Positions 47,316 through 58,560 of a DNA stretch of 64,000 nucleotides are shown here, piece by piece; position 1 is the first letter of the stretch; the number at the start of each line of letters is the position of its first letter. The notes beneath the pieces were generated by a model, which was not told where the DNA came from, did not search any database, and saw only the letters and a program-made list of their open reading frames with translations. The stretch lies in NCBI GenBank assembly GCA_023213395.1, contig CM041465.1, positions 8,494,001 through 8,558,000 on the forward strand, read 5' to 3'. The translations under genes were made by a program, and so were the position numbers. This DNA is from Cycas panzhihuaensis. Taxonomy: Eukaryota > Cycadophyta.

Positions 47316-48180
47316 TTAACAAAAAAATGTGAAGAAAATTTCTTCCTTCTTTTTATAAAGCTTAAAAGCCCATTATAAAAGTGAGAAAAAGACACCTAGA
47401 TCAGATCAATATCTGGTGTCCTTGCTCATTTATTAGAATTTCATTTCATCACTCTAAAATCACTCAAAGCAAGCACTCTAAAGACACTTCAAGCAAGCAC
47501 TCTAAGTAAGCATTCTATTTTCAGTTAAATGTACATTTGATGCAATTTGATAATCTTTTCACTCTTCCTAAAAGGAACACATCATATACGCTATTTTCTA
47601 CCATCTTGTACCTATTCACACACTTGCCAAGGTTGAGATACCTTGGTTGGTAGAATGCCATGCCATAAAGGAGGTGTGGGTTTCAAGTTGGGGCTAGACT
47701 AAACCAGAATATTAGTGAGGTTTGGTTAGCCATACCATCGTGCCTTAATCAGGGATCATCCTGATAACCAACTAAGAAAACTGAAACTTTAATACAAGAT
47801 TAAAATATACCTAATCCAATATTTGTCATAGCCATGGGTATGTACATACCACTCTTTAGAGGAGGTATATAGTTACTCATTGGTGAATTGGGTGAGGATT
47901 AGGAGTACTTAGGCTCCGTTGTGACTTAGATTTCATCACCAAGCATAATTGTAGGTATCACAGGTGAAGGCCAACTTAATTCTACTATAATGCTAGGCAT
48001 CCCTTCAACAACCTTAACTATATATTAGAGACAATTTAGAGGTTATTAGGTTAATTACATATCTTATATTTGAGTTTTAAGTTGTGTAAACCTAATGATG
48101 TTAGCTTCTATATTGGCCTACAATCTTTTATATTGATCACTTACTTATTTGTAAAAAGTGACCCATAGTATAATCACAAT

Positions 48181-48315
48181 CATAGTACTTCTCATATTTC
48201 TGCTGCATCAGGTTTATATTTACCACAAGTGTTAGTAGCCAATTCTTATCATAGTGCTTCTCATATTCCTACTACGTCAAGTTAATATTTGTCACAAGTG
48301 TTGGTGACTTTTCTC
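48181..48315 (+). repeat. 69-bp tandem duplication in the D leader
   Basis: CATAGTACTTCTCATATTTC at 48181 recurs as CATAGTGCTTCTCATATTCC at 48250, each followed by a CACAAGTGTT block. C has the same two units at the same period. Confidence 0.8.
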
Positions 48316-48639
48316 TAAGTTGCTCCCTTTATCTTTGAGCAAACATTCTCACTTCTTCTTCCTTCTGCTACACTACTTCATTATATTTCCTATTTGTAAA
48401 TAGTGATTGGTCATTTATTTCCATCACTTTTTTAGTCTCTTATTCATTTTTTCCCTTCTAAAAAGACACCATGTCTTCATAGTTCAAGCAAAATATGAAC
48501 TACATTCTAAAAAGAAAAGAAAATTAGGACATGTGATTCACTGGTGTCAAAAATATTACAAAGTATGAAGGTATATGAAGAGATCACTTGTAACCTACAC
48601 CATCTGTTACAATTGTAACTACCTTAGCTACTTCTGGAG

Positions 48640-49480
48640 GAGGTGCTCTAACTACTCCTACTAAAGCTACAACTAAATGCCAATGAGAACTTGATGATGA
48701 TAAAATATGTGTAAGGATACTGCTTGTCACTGATTATTCCCTACATAATCTCATTGATGAAGCTGTACATGATACATCATGGAAATTTTTTGAAGTTGTT
48801 AAGAAGAAATTTGATACTAAATTAGGCTTAGAATTTATTCACTTAGTGCTGAAGATGAACAAATTGAAAATACAGAAAGGAAATGCAAGTGAGACAATCA
48901 ATCTCCTTCATCTAATCAAGCAATCCATTGATAAATATTTCAAAACTCAATGCATTACATGGGATTTCTTGATTCAATCAAGTCTCCATATCCTAGATTA
49001 CAAAAATATATTGGGATGTCTTCAATCTAGTGGCACTTTGAAGACCCTAAACTTTGAGGATCTTGCTAATAAGTTCATTGAATTTGATAAGACCTTTGAT
49101 ACCAACTATGCCACTATATCAGATCTAGTTGATGCTACTTTTGAAGTGGAAGAAGATCTTTGTTATACCAAAAATCAAGGTCAATACTCTCGTAGAGGTG
49201 GTAATTCCTATGGAAGAGGAAGAGGTAGACAACAAGGATAATGTCCTCTTAGTCAACGGGCTCCTCGACTCCAACAAAAATAGTTTCAAGGCCAAGGCCA
49301 AAATAATCAACCTAGACCTAGATCTAGAAATCAAAGACAATCCAACCAGCCCAATACTTAGATTGGAAATCAAATAATTATGTGTCAAAAGTGTAATAGA
49401 AAAGGACATTATGCTAAAAATTACAGAACTACCACCAACAAACTACAAAGTTATCAACAACATTATGGTATACATAATGT
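48640..49480 (+). pseudogene. D gag
   Basis: The N-terminal part reads ELDDDKICVRILLVTDYSLHNLI and DTSWKFFEVVKKKFDTKLG, a Copia gag helix series, with one TGA upstream. The long open piece 48846-49238 reads NLLHLIKQSIDKYFKTQC and SSGTLKTLNFEDLANKFIEFD and ends in an RGGNSYGRGRGR tail typical of RNA-binding gag. The zinc knuckle near 49383 reads CQKCNRKGHYAKNY, with the final Cys changed to Tyr. Small frameshifts separate the pieces. The true start is not certain. Confidence 0.8.
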
Positions 49481-49599
49481 TGATAATACTTCTTTTGAAG
49501 ATGCTTTTGGTAGAACGTAATTTGCTCATGCATACCTTCAAAGAATTGGGACCACTTCATCAAATATTATTGATAGATCCACTAAGTATATTGAGGATC

Positions 49600-50102
49600 A
49601 TTATGGTTATGCTTATTCACTTTTGCCTTTACCACTTGGAGTTGCAAATAGTGACAACTCAAATACTTCATTGTGGATCATGGATACTGGAGCAACACAA
49701 CACATGACTTGTCATTGCCAGTTCTTTCAAGATTTTGACTCTGAAGTTCATGGTGTTGTACACATGGCTGACAAATCATCTCAATCAATCGAAGGACTTA
49801 GAATTATTTGTTTGAAACTCCCAGGCCTTCTAGATTTTACACTTGTTGATGTTTTATATATTCCTGCTCTGAAGCAGAATCTTCTCTCCCTATCCACCCT
49901 TGTCTCTTGTGGATTTGATCTTAGTGTAACTACAAACAATCAAACTCTCTATGTCATTCACCCTCCTTCAAATGCTATAGTTATGACCAGAATTCTTGAT
50001 GGCAAACGTTTTCGCCTAACTGGCTCACCATCCTCTGAAGCCAATTATGTTAATGATGACTCTACTTTTACCACAACCCTGACTCCTCAAAAGTTATCCT
50101 AA
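49600..50102 (+). pseudogene. D protease
   Basis: The open frame 49623-50099 contains LWIMDTGATQHMTCH, an intact retropepsin-like Asp-Thr-Gly site. It continues through DVLYIPALKQNLLSLSTL and SSEANYVNDDS. It would cleave Gag-Pol inside the particle. Length and motifs are normal for Copia. A TAA at 50100-50102 separates it from integrase at a former Gln or similar codon. Confidence 0.85.
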
Positions 50103-51064
50103 GCGGCCCTATGGCATGCTCGTATGGGCCATATTAAAATTGATTGTTTAAGAGAACTACAAGCCACTCTTCCTAGTTTGCCTAGGCTCTCCTCTAAGCC
50201 CTTTAAATGTGAAGCATGTATTATTGCCAAATCTAAAAGACAACCCTTTCCTTGTAGTTAGTGGAAATCTAGCCAACCTTTGTAGCTTGTACACTCAGAT
50301 ATATGTGGTACTATGCCCACCCCTTCTCTCAAACAAGAGTGGTACTATATTACTTTCATTGATAATATTACCAAGAAAGTATGGGTTACTTTTCTTGTAA
50401 AGAAACATGAAGCTTTTTCTATGTTTCAAGCTTTTAAGGCCCACGTGAAAAATGAATCTGGATTCAAGATCAAATTACTCAGGACTGACAATGATGGCGA
50501 GTACACATCTAATGAGTTTGAATCGTACCTAAGCCAACATGGAATCAAACATCAGACTACTGTTGCAGGTACACCTTAGCAAAATGGAGTTGCCAAGGGC
50601 ATGAACAGGACCATCATGAATATGACTTGTGCTATGATGGTATATAAGAATGTCCCTATCTATCTTTGGGCTGAGACTATCTGGAGTACTATGTATTGCA
50701 TCAACACTATTAGTCCCTCCAAGCTCAGCCCCTCTCCACATGAAATGTGGTATGGACAAACCCCCTCTATCTCCCACTTCAAAATTTTTTGCTCTACTTG
50801 TTATGCTTATATTCTGGAGGAACATAGAAATAAGCTCTAAGATAGAGCCATCAAAGGCATCTTTGTTGGATACCCTATGGACAAAAAGGGATACAAGGTT
50901 TTCATACCTTCATAGCATAAAATCATCATCACTATTGATGTTATCTTTGCAGAGACTGAAGATCAATTACTCAGACTTGACTCCAAGACACCTTCATACC
51001 GATTTAATGATGCTACTGAATTTGATATCTAGATTCCAAAATTTGGAGGGGGAGATGCTGAATA
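50103..51064 (+). pseudogene. D integrase with catalytic Glu changed to Lys
   Basis: Motifs in order: LWHARMGH and CEACIIAKS (zinc-binding HHCC), LVHSDICG (first Asp), TDNDGEYTSNEF (second Asp), and near 50580 QNGVAKGMNRTIMNM. The AAG at 50595-50597 is Lys where the DDE triad needs Glu; the related element C still has Glu. The C-terminus has EMWYGQTPSISHFKIFCSTCYAY and IFVGYP. TAG stops replace Gln at 50577 and other sites. Confidence 0.85.
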
Positions 51065-52330
51065 GTTGTTCAAAATCTTAAAATCTGATAATAGAGTCTT
51101 GGAGGATACAAGCTATGACTCCCAGTCAATGTGTACACATTTAGTACCATCATTTGTGAATAGGTAAGTTGATAAAGGTAAAACCATAGCAGAAGGATCA
51201 TCTTCTCCAACATTTATGGCTGGCCCATCTTCTCCAATATCATCAACTTCCTCCATGCCAAATATTTCATATGATTCTTTTCAGGATCAAAATGAAGATC
51301 AAGAGGTTGTAGAAATGAAAACCTTATTCCCAACTCAAGGTTTTCGTGAAGCCTACCAGCTACACAAGGACATGTGACTAAATGAGGTAGGAAAAATTGG
51401 CACTAGAAATGCCCATAGAGCAAGGATGCATAAGTCACTTTTCATTGAGCTTGAACCAGTAGAACTATATCTTACTCTTAATAAAGAGCCCATAATGTAC
51501 CAAGAAGCTATAAAGCATACAACTTGGAGAAATTCCATGAACGAAGAGTACCGATCTCTTATTAAGAATGGTACATGGGAGCTTGTTGATCTACCACTTG
51601 GAAGAAAGGTAGTTCAAAATAAATGGGTGTTCAAAAACAAGTATAGATTAGATGGCACCCTAGAAAAACACAAGGTGAGGTTAGTAGTAAAAGGATTCAC
51701 AAAAAGGGAAGGCATCGACTACACTAAAATCTTTGTTCCTACAACCAAGTGGCCTACAATCAAAACTCTTATAGCCTTGGCTGCTCAACAGGGTTGGAAA
51801 ATCTTCCAACTAGATGTTAAGACCACATTTCTTAATGGGGACCTTAAAGAAGAAATTTACATGGCTCAGCCAAAAGGATACGAGATTATTGGTTAAGAGC
51901 ATAAAGCTTGTAGGCTCAAAAGCCTTGTAGGGCATACCGCATTCCTTGTATGCCCTAAAGCAAGCGCCTCGTGCTAGGTTTACCAAGTTGTCTGAAAGAA
52001 TAAGGTAACTTAGATATGAGGTTTTTGACTATCAAGATATTAATGCAACATTATTCATCAAGTGCCAAAATGATAAAGTCACTTACCTCTTAATCTTTAT
52101 GGATGACATGCTAATAATGGGGAATAGTAAATAGGTAATCAGCTAGTTAAAGAAGGACCTTGCTAAAACTTTTGAATTGTCTAACCTCGGGTTGATGAAA
52201 TATTACTTGGGAATTGAAGTAACTCAAAATAATAGAAAACTTTTTCTCTCTCAAGAAGAATATATCAACGATCCTTTGACAAAGTTTTAGTTAGAAGGTG
52301 CTCAACCAATGGATACACTTATGGAGCCTA
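51065..52330 (+). pseudogene. D reverse transcriptase
   Basis: The N-terminal open piece 51426-51893 gives the linker and RT start: EPIMYQEAIKH, TWELVDLPLGRKVVQNKWVFKNK, REGIDYTKIFVP, LDVKTTFLNGDLKEEIYM. At 51928-51957 a short palindromic insertion breaks the conserved LKSLYGLKQAP region. Downstream the catalytic box reads FMDDML near 52098, both Asp present. Stops and frameshifts follow. Confidence 0.85.
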
Positions 52331-52379
52331 ATATTAAATTCTCAGTTGATGGTAACATTAGGGAGATAGACACAACACT

Positions 52380-53048
52380 CTATAGGCAACTTGTAAGTAG
52401 TCTCATCTATACTACCAACATAAGGCCAAATATTACACACTCTATCAATAATCTTATAAGATTCATGACAAATCCTAAGTAGAATCATTGGCAAGCTACA
52501 ATACGAGTGTTGAGGTACCTAAAGACGACTAACAAATATGGTCTGTTGTATGAAGCCAATGTAGAATTTAAACTTTATACATACACAAACTCAAACTTTT
52601 CCAGAGATAAAGACATAAGAAGATCTATGTCTAGGTTCATAACATTTCTTGGAATAGCACCAATATCATGGAGATCCAGATCGTAGAAGATAGTTGCAGA
52701 CTCAACTGCCGAAGCTAAGTACATTGCTACTTCTGAGATAAGCAAGGAGGTGATATGGCTTAGAAAATTATTGAATATATTAAATGCCACCCAAACAAAT
52801 TCTACTAGCTTACATGCAAATAATCAATCTATAATCTAGATGGCTAAAAATCTTGTATTTTATGATCATACTAAACATATAAGTACGAAAGTCCACAAGA
52901 TTAGAGAACTAGTTTATGGTAGCATAATTCAACTGGAGTACTGCCCCACATCAGATCAAGTGCTTGATATCTTCACCAAACCATTGAAGAGGGTGGAGTT
53001 TGAACATTTCCAAAAGTAACTCGGCCTTAGGGCCTCCATCTCTGACTG
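52380..53048 (+). pseudogene. D RNase H
   Basis: Readable landmarks are LYRQLVSSLIYTTNIRPNITH, YTYTNSNFSRDKDIRRSMS, GIAPISWRS, VADSTAEAKYIATSEISKEVIWL (Copia STEAEY site), DHTKHISTKVHKIRELV and LDIFTKPLKRVEFEHF. A few TAG codons replace Gln. The frame ends GLRASISD with TGA at about 53048. Confidence 0.85.
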
Positions 53049-53471
53049 ATTGAAAGAGATGACAATAGGACCATCTGACTCTGTCTTATTCATAAAAACC
53101 CCTTGTAGGCATGGAAGGACAAGAGTAAGTCTGTACTCTATCCCATTCGTGAAAACCCCTTGTGGGTGCTAAAGGATAATGGTTGTATCATTTTGGAAAA
53201 TCAAAACTTATGAAAACCTGAAAAGGCATGGGGGATGACCAAATGGTATATGGAGACTCAGTAGATTTCAACTACAAAATTCATTGTACTGATTGGCTAT
53301 CTGGCTTCATTTAAAGAGCTACCTGAGCCAGGTTAGTAGATTAGAAAATTTTTGGGTTTTCTTCCCCATGAGGGTTTCCCAAAAAAGTGTCATAGTAGTT
53401 TGCTTTGTAAGAGGCTCAAATGAAGACCTCATAGGATAGAATAAAATAGGATGAAATGACCTTCTACCATT

Positions 53472-53480
53472 AAGGGGGAG
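53472..53480 (+). promoter_or_regulatory. Polypurine tract of D
   Basis: AAGGGGGAG lies two bases before the 3' LTR start, the usual priming site for plus-strand DNA. Confidence 0.9.
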
Positions 53481-53482
53481 AT

Positions 53483-53780
53483 TGAAAAGGGTTAATGTCA
53501 CAAGGTCATTACATTAGTTGATTATTTCGAAAAAGGGTCTTAAGCAAACTTTAAATTAGATCACTTAAGTGAAATACACTTTCATGTGTATTATGTGTAA
53601 TTTCATTTTACCTAACTCTATTGCTTCCTCTCTCAATATAAAAGTAAAAGCTCAATGGAGGAGATTTATTCTTAGCTCTCTATTTTGTGAGAGCTACTTT
53701 CTTTCTCTCAAGTCTCTCTTACTCCTATGTTTGCCTTTGTGTTTAGTGCATGGAGATGAAGGATAGATCCACTCTTTTCA
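53483..53780 (+). repeat. 3' LTR of D (298 bp)
   Basis: Same length as the 5' LTR, TG...CA ends, followed at once by AGGTC (53781-53785), the second copy of the target duplication. Confidence 0.95.
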
Positions 53781-53932
53781 AGGTCCCCCTCTTGTGTATA
53801 AGCCTTTTTCTCTATATAGAGATAGTAGTTAAAATCACCACACTCACCTTCGAAGGAGATGCAATCCCTCTACTCGAGTGTCATATGAGATGCCTAAATA
53901 AACTAGGGTAATCATGTGTACCTAATATACGA
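53781..53932 (+). other. F spacer, second part (between D and G)
   Basis: A 152-bp stretch that continues 46143 and is continued at 60371. It has no gene. It ends TACGA, the target duplication of G. Confidence 0.8.
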
Positions 53933-54303
53933 TGTTACATAACTTATCCAGCTAAGTTATGTAAACCACGATGGAACTTTATGCATGTGCCGTCTAGTGG
54001 GCCAATGGTATGCATGGTCACTGCCGTCCAATAGAATGTAAGGCCGCTTAGGCTGCCAATAGGATTACATATATAAGACTCTCTTTTGTCTATGTAAGGG
54101 TCATAAATTATAAATGATGGTTATCTTGATGGAACATTTTATAAAGATTGTGATGTGGTACTTTCTATCTTTGGTGATCATTTAGCACTTTAGTGTTCCT
54201 ATGAAACTCTTGGTTAATTTGCTTACTCTATTGGATAATAAGATGTTGCTGCGATTGTCAATTCTCTGCTATCTCAAGAGTGCTGGTAAGAAGAAATATC
54301 TCA
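53933..54303 (+). repeat. 5' LTR of G (371 bp)
   Basis: It starts TGTTACATAACTTAT and ends AAATATCTCA. Five CpG sites remain, all of which are TG or CA or otherwise lost in the 3' copy. ATATATAAGAC near 54070 is a plausible TATA-box and start region. Confidence 0.95.
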
Positions 54304-54305
54304 AG

Positions 54306-54317
54306 TGGTATCAGAGT
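54306..54317 (+). promoter_or_regulatory. Primer binding site of G
   Basis: TGGTATCAGAGT follows the LTR by two bases and matches the initiator tRNA-Met site in 11 of 12 positions. Confidence 0.95.
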
Positions 54318-55484
54318 TGCATCGTGATTGTGGGAAGCTGCCTGAAAGATTATAATTTTTTTTTTCCTTATCAAATCAAGTGCTCTCTCTAGTAGAGATC
54401 AAGGAAAGACCTTCACTTAGTACTCTCTCCATGGAGATTGAGGAACGATACCAAGACAGTCTAAGAGTTAGGAGAAAAGGGAAATTCTTTTCCTAGGTAA
54501 TGCTAATACTTTATCCTTTATCTTTCATTTGGATTTAATTTCATTTCTATATTTCAATTTATGCATTGAATTATATGTAAAGGGTAGATAACACTGCTGG
54601 GCGGCTACCCAAGTAGTTAGGTAGAGACCCTGTACTGGGGGTATTTAAATATCACAGGGATCTATTGTTCTGGCTAAGCGTATAGTGGCCCTCTCATCCT
54701 TTGCATGAAGGATTAGAGTAACACTTCTGAGCCAAGCCCTAGACAGAACCTAGCTACAAAAGTTCACCTCCATGTACCTTCAAGTATATAGGAGGACCCC
54801 TTCAGGTCCCAATCCTTTCCTAGCATAGGCAACTATTAACCACTAAAGTCATGTAGTATAGTGGTTAGGAGTTAGCGCCACAAAGCTACCTGCCCCAAAC
54901 TTCTATAGTTTATTGGAAGGCCTATAAGACCAAGCACACCTTGTCTAGTGGTTGGTAGGATACTTTGGTATACATATTCCAGGTTTAGACCGTAAGTCAC
55001 CTCACATTTTGAAAGAAAAAAAAAAGGTTCATCCTACTACCTAAACTCAGAACTTGTCAATGTAGTTAGACCCACTATAAGAAGCAAAAAAAAAAAAGAG
55101 AGAAAAAAAAAAAAAAAAATTTACCCTTACAAGTATATACCTCATTTTGACCAGCACATCGTATTGGTCAATTTTCACTAGGTTGGTATATACTAAAAAT
55201 TTTCATGATTTTTAGTACTTAGTTACTGGTGGGTCCCACCGCCCCCTACACTTCATATACTCTATTTGAACAAGCTTTTCGCACTTGTTTAAGAGAACAT
55301 GATATCTTGTTTATGTAACTTTTATTAGGGTCAACAACCTATAGACACCCCACAATCTCCCTATTCACCCCTTTCTCTTTCCCTTAATAACTCCCTTTTT
55401 CTTATGTCCCATTCTTTCTTGATCTTTCCCACTTTGTTCGTTCCCCTTCTTTTTACTTATTCCCGCCTCTTTACGCCCTTTCTC
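54318..55484 (+). other. Leader of G
   Basis: Non-coding leader, the first 700 bp homologous to the leader of H (complement of 1-700). It includes an A-rich patch near 55085-55120. The last 200 bases before gag are pyrimidine-rich. Confidence 0.85.
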
Positions 55485-56580
55485 CATGGATCCTCAAAGA
55501 AACAGTGACAAAATCATGGCACTCGAGACCCAAGTCAATAGTATTCAGGATAAAGTAGATAATTTTGGCCACATATGCTAGGAGGTTAAAAATGAAGTAG
55601 CTACCATGCAGACATAATTTAGCTCAAGATTGCAAAACCTAATATCCCATGATGATGTCCAAAATATAATTAAGAAGTTGAATAACTTCTCTCCTCCACT
55701 ACTAGTTGGCCCCTCACAACAACAAATCGTGCCTCTACCTCCATGTCAATAGCAGCCATTCCATCATAAGATCAACATACCCATATTTGATCCAAATCTC
55801 AATAGGGATAGTGCACGAAGTTGGATTAGCAAACTAGAGTCCTACTTTACACTCAACCCAATGTCAATAAATGAGCAACTTACATTTTCTTCCATCCACT
55901 TAGATGGGAAGGCACATCATTAGTTCTGATGGTGGAAGTGGGAGTATCCCTCCAGCCAGTCTTGGGCACACTTCTCTACTTATTTTTTCGAGTAGTATGA
56001 AGATACTTGGAACCAATCTTTTTTCACACAGCTAACATGATTGAAGCAAGTATCCTTTGTTAAAGTTTACACTGATGAATTTTAATCTTTATATAATCAG
56101 GCTTATGAGTGACTTGATAAACAGACAGAGATAGATATGTATGTGTCTAGGCTTAAAGAACGTATCCAAATGCACCTGGAGACAGTCTCCCTATCTACTC
56201 TAAAGGATGTAATTAATATGGCTAAAGCAGTAGAATTAGAATTTGCCATAGAAAGACCTCCTCCATTTAGATCAAACTCTACTTGGCTTTCACGATCCCA
56301 ACAAGTTGATCTGTCCTAGTCCTAAAGACCATGTCCAACTGACTACTAATAATCATGACCACGACTGGAGGACACCCCAGCTACATATCTCAAGCAGTGC
56401 ATAAGGAACCATCTTCGAAGTCCATACACATCACTTCAGCAGAGACACAATGTCATCAAGAAGCCAGTCTATGTATGCAATATTATGAAAAATGGACCAC
56501 TGGTCACAATAGAATCTACAAAGCCAGGAAGATGTTCTTCACAATTGACCCAAACTTATCCTTAGATGATGACCCCAAGA
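55485..56580 (+). pseudogene. G gag
   Basis: The ATG at 55485 in a pyrimidine-rich context starts MDPQRNSDKIMALETQVNSI, a coiled N-terminus. The capsid domain follows with NIPIFDPNLNRDSARSWISKLESYF, LTFSSIHLDGKAHH, W-YPSSQSWAHFSTYF and an open segment 56137-56316 (YVSRLKERIQMHLETVS, INMAKAVELEF). This is the standard plant Gypsy gag. Several TAG/TAA stops replace Gln and Trp codons. Confidence 0.85.
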
Positions 56581-57190
56581 CTAAGCATAAATATGATGAT
56601 GAATCCTAAGACCACCCTATTGATGAGTTACCCCCAAACCCTGAGCCTGAAGTTTCCTTATCAACGGTTGCCTCCATTATATGTCTTGAACCACTTCGAG
56701 TCAAAGGAATACTTAGGAAAATCCCAATTACCATTTAGATCAATGATGGCACATCACTAAATTTCATCTATATCTCCATTGCTCATTAGCTAAATATTTA
56801 CATAGAACCTAAAATAGGCTTCACTTACTCCTTACCTGGTCATCACACCCTCCATTGTCCTAGAACAATAAAAAACCTCATGGTCTACATTAGCTCATAT
56901 ACCCTTATCTTTGATTTTTATGCCCTTTCCATAGGTGGGTCAGATGTAATTCTTGGCGTACAATGGCTCTAGACTCTAGGAACTTATAGCACCAATAACT
57001 CACCCACGACCCCCTTCATTATGTTCAAAGATCACATGGGCCGCTCTCATAAACTTTATGGGATGCAAGCCCCCCCAAACAAAGTAATCTCACCTACTCA
57101 AATGTGTCACCAACTCAACAGTAACATAGGATATATCATTCATTTTAACCATATCCAGGCCCCCTTGAGTATCCACCCTGATATCTAGTA
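56581..57190 (+). pseudogene. G protease
   Basis: The frame reads INDGTSLNFIYISIAH where plant Gypsy proteases have IDSGSTHNFI, followed by IFDFYALSIGGSDVILGVQWL, the usual landmark before RT. The catalytic Asp is present as Asn-Asp-Gly. Stops are scattered. Confidence 0.75.
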
Positions 57191-57239
57191 AGTATTAGAT
57201 TGATACCAATTTATATTTATTTTGTTGCCTACCACGCCC

Positions 57240-58000
57240 CCGCCTGATTGAGGGTTTTACCATACTATTGAGTTCGTACAGCCTTATTAGCCTTTGACCA
57301 TATAGGAACTCCTATTTCCAAAAAAATGAAATTGAAAAAATCATACGGGAATTATTAGACATGGGTATCATCCAACCTAGTAAAAGCCCATATGTGGCAC
57401 CCATCATTTTAGTTCACAAAAAGGATGGCTCTTTCTGACTTTGTATTGACTATTGTACACTCAATAAAATCACCATAAAAAATAAGTTTCCCATACCACA
57501 AATCGATGACATATTAGATGAAATCCATGGTGCTGCAATTTTCACCAAATCCCTATCTTGCTAGAGGATCAACATAAAATGGCTTTCTGAACCCACCATG
57601 GCCACTTTGAGTTCCAAATCATGCCCTTTGGCCTATGTAATGCTCCAACCACCTTTTAGGCCCTCATGAACAAGATCTTTTCCCCATACCGATGAAAATT
57701 TGTCATCATATTCTTTAATGATATTCTTATCTATAGCTCAAACATGCCTTCCTATATCCTGCATCTAAAAATATTCCTTCAAATCCTAGCTGAAAATAAA
57801 CTGTATACTAAACTCTCCAAATATGAGTTTGGGAAATTCAAACTACAATGCCTTGGTCATATTATATCCTTTACAGGGGTTTAGATGGATCTTGATAAAA
57901 TCTCTATCATCACTAATTGGCCAACCCCAAAAGCTCTGACCCAATTATAGGCTTTCCTAGGACTTACTGGATTCTATCATTGGTTCATTCAAAATTATGC
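57240..58000 (+). pseudogene. G reverse transcriptase
   Basis: Landmarks: [58 protein letters not shown], then the catalytic box at 57711-57722 reading FFND followed by ILIYS. The family has FFDD (or YxDD), so the first of the paired Asp residues is now Asn by G to A. A frameshift precedes the thumb region. Confidence 0.85.
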
Positions 58001-58560
58001 CACACTAACCACCCCTTAACCCACTTACTTTAGAAGGATTCCTTCCAATGGACCCCCTCAGCTAATGATGCCTTCGTCCATTTAAAGGAGGCCATGACAA
58101 CCACCGAGTCTTGGCCTCTCCCAACTTCTCTCGGCCTTTCCAATTAGAATGCGATACCTCTGGGTTTGGATTGGGTGCAGTCTTAATGCAGTACTTCCTC
58201 CCCATTGCCTTCAAAAGTCGAAAACTCAAAGATCATAAGTGTAGACTTTCTACCTATAAAAAAGAAATGCAAACCATCCTCCATTCTGTCGATAAGTGGC
58301 GATAGTATCTACTTGGTTCTAAATTCACTATCCTCACTGATCATCATAGCCTTTGTTGCTTATTAGATCAACTATTCCTCTAAGAAGAGTAGGCTAAATG
58401 GGTCAACTACCTCCAAGTTTTCAATTTTACAATCACATATAAAAAGGGGAAAGATAACATTGTGGTATATTCTCTCTCAAGGCTTCCTTCACCTACACTT
58501 GGTGATAAAATTGTTCACACTGAGGACCCCACCATTTATGTTATTTCTTCCCCATAACTG
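58001..58560 (+). pseudogene. G RNase H
   Basis: The open piece 58111-58302 reads FQLECDTSGFGLGAVLMQ (normally ETDASGxGxGAVLxQ) and KKEMQTILHSVDKWR, then FTILTDHHSL and KWVNYLQVFNFTITYKKGKDNIV, all standard Gypsy RNase H landmarks. Two stops interrupt it. Confidence 0.85.

Larger units (their letters stand above)
46456..48600 (+). other. Leader of D with internal tandem repeats
   Basis: About 2.1 kb without a credible open frame. It contains a diverged 190-bp-period duplication (46974-47315) and a 69-bp-period duplication (48181-48315). The latter is shared with C. Confidence 0.7.
46144..53780 (+). mobile_element. Element D: complete plus-strand Copia with target duplication AGGTC
   Basis: The 298-bp LTRs at 46144-46441 and 53483-53780 have TG...CA ends. 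AGGTC precedes the first and follows the second exactly. Primer site, leader, gag, protease, integrase, RT, RNase H and polypurine tract are all present in order. The LTRs differ at about 20 positions by my count (near 7 percent), mostly transitions. D sits in the F spacer. It is the best-preserved Copia here, but stops, a catalytic change in integrase and a palindromic insertion in RT inactivate it. Confidence 0.95.
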
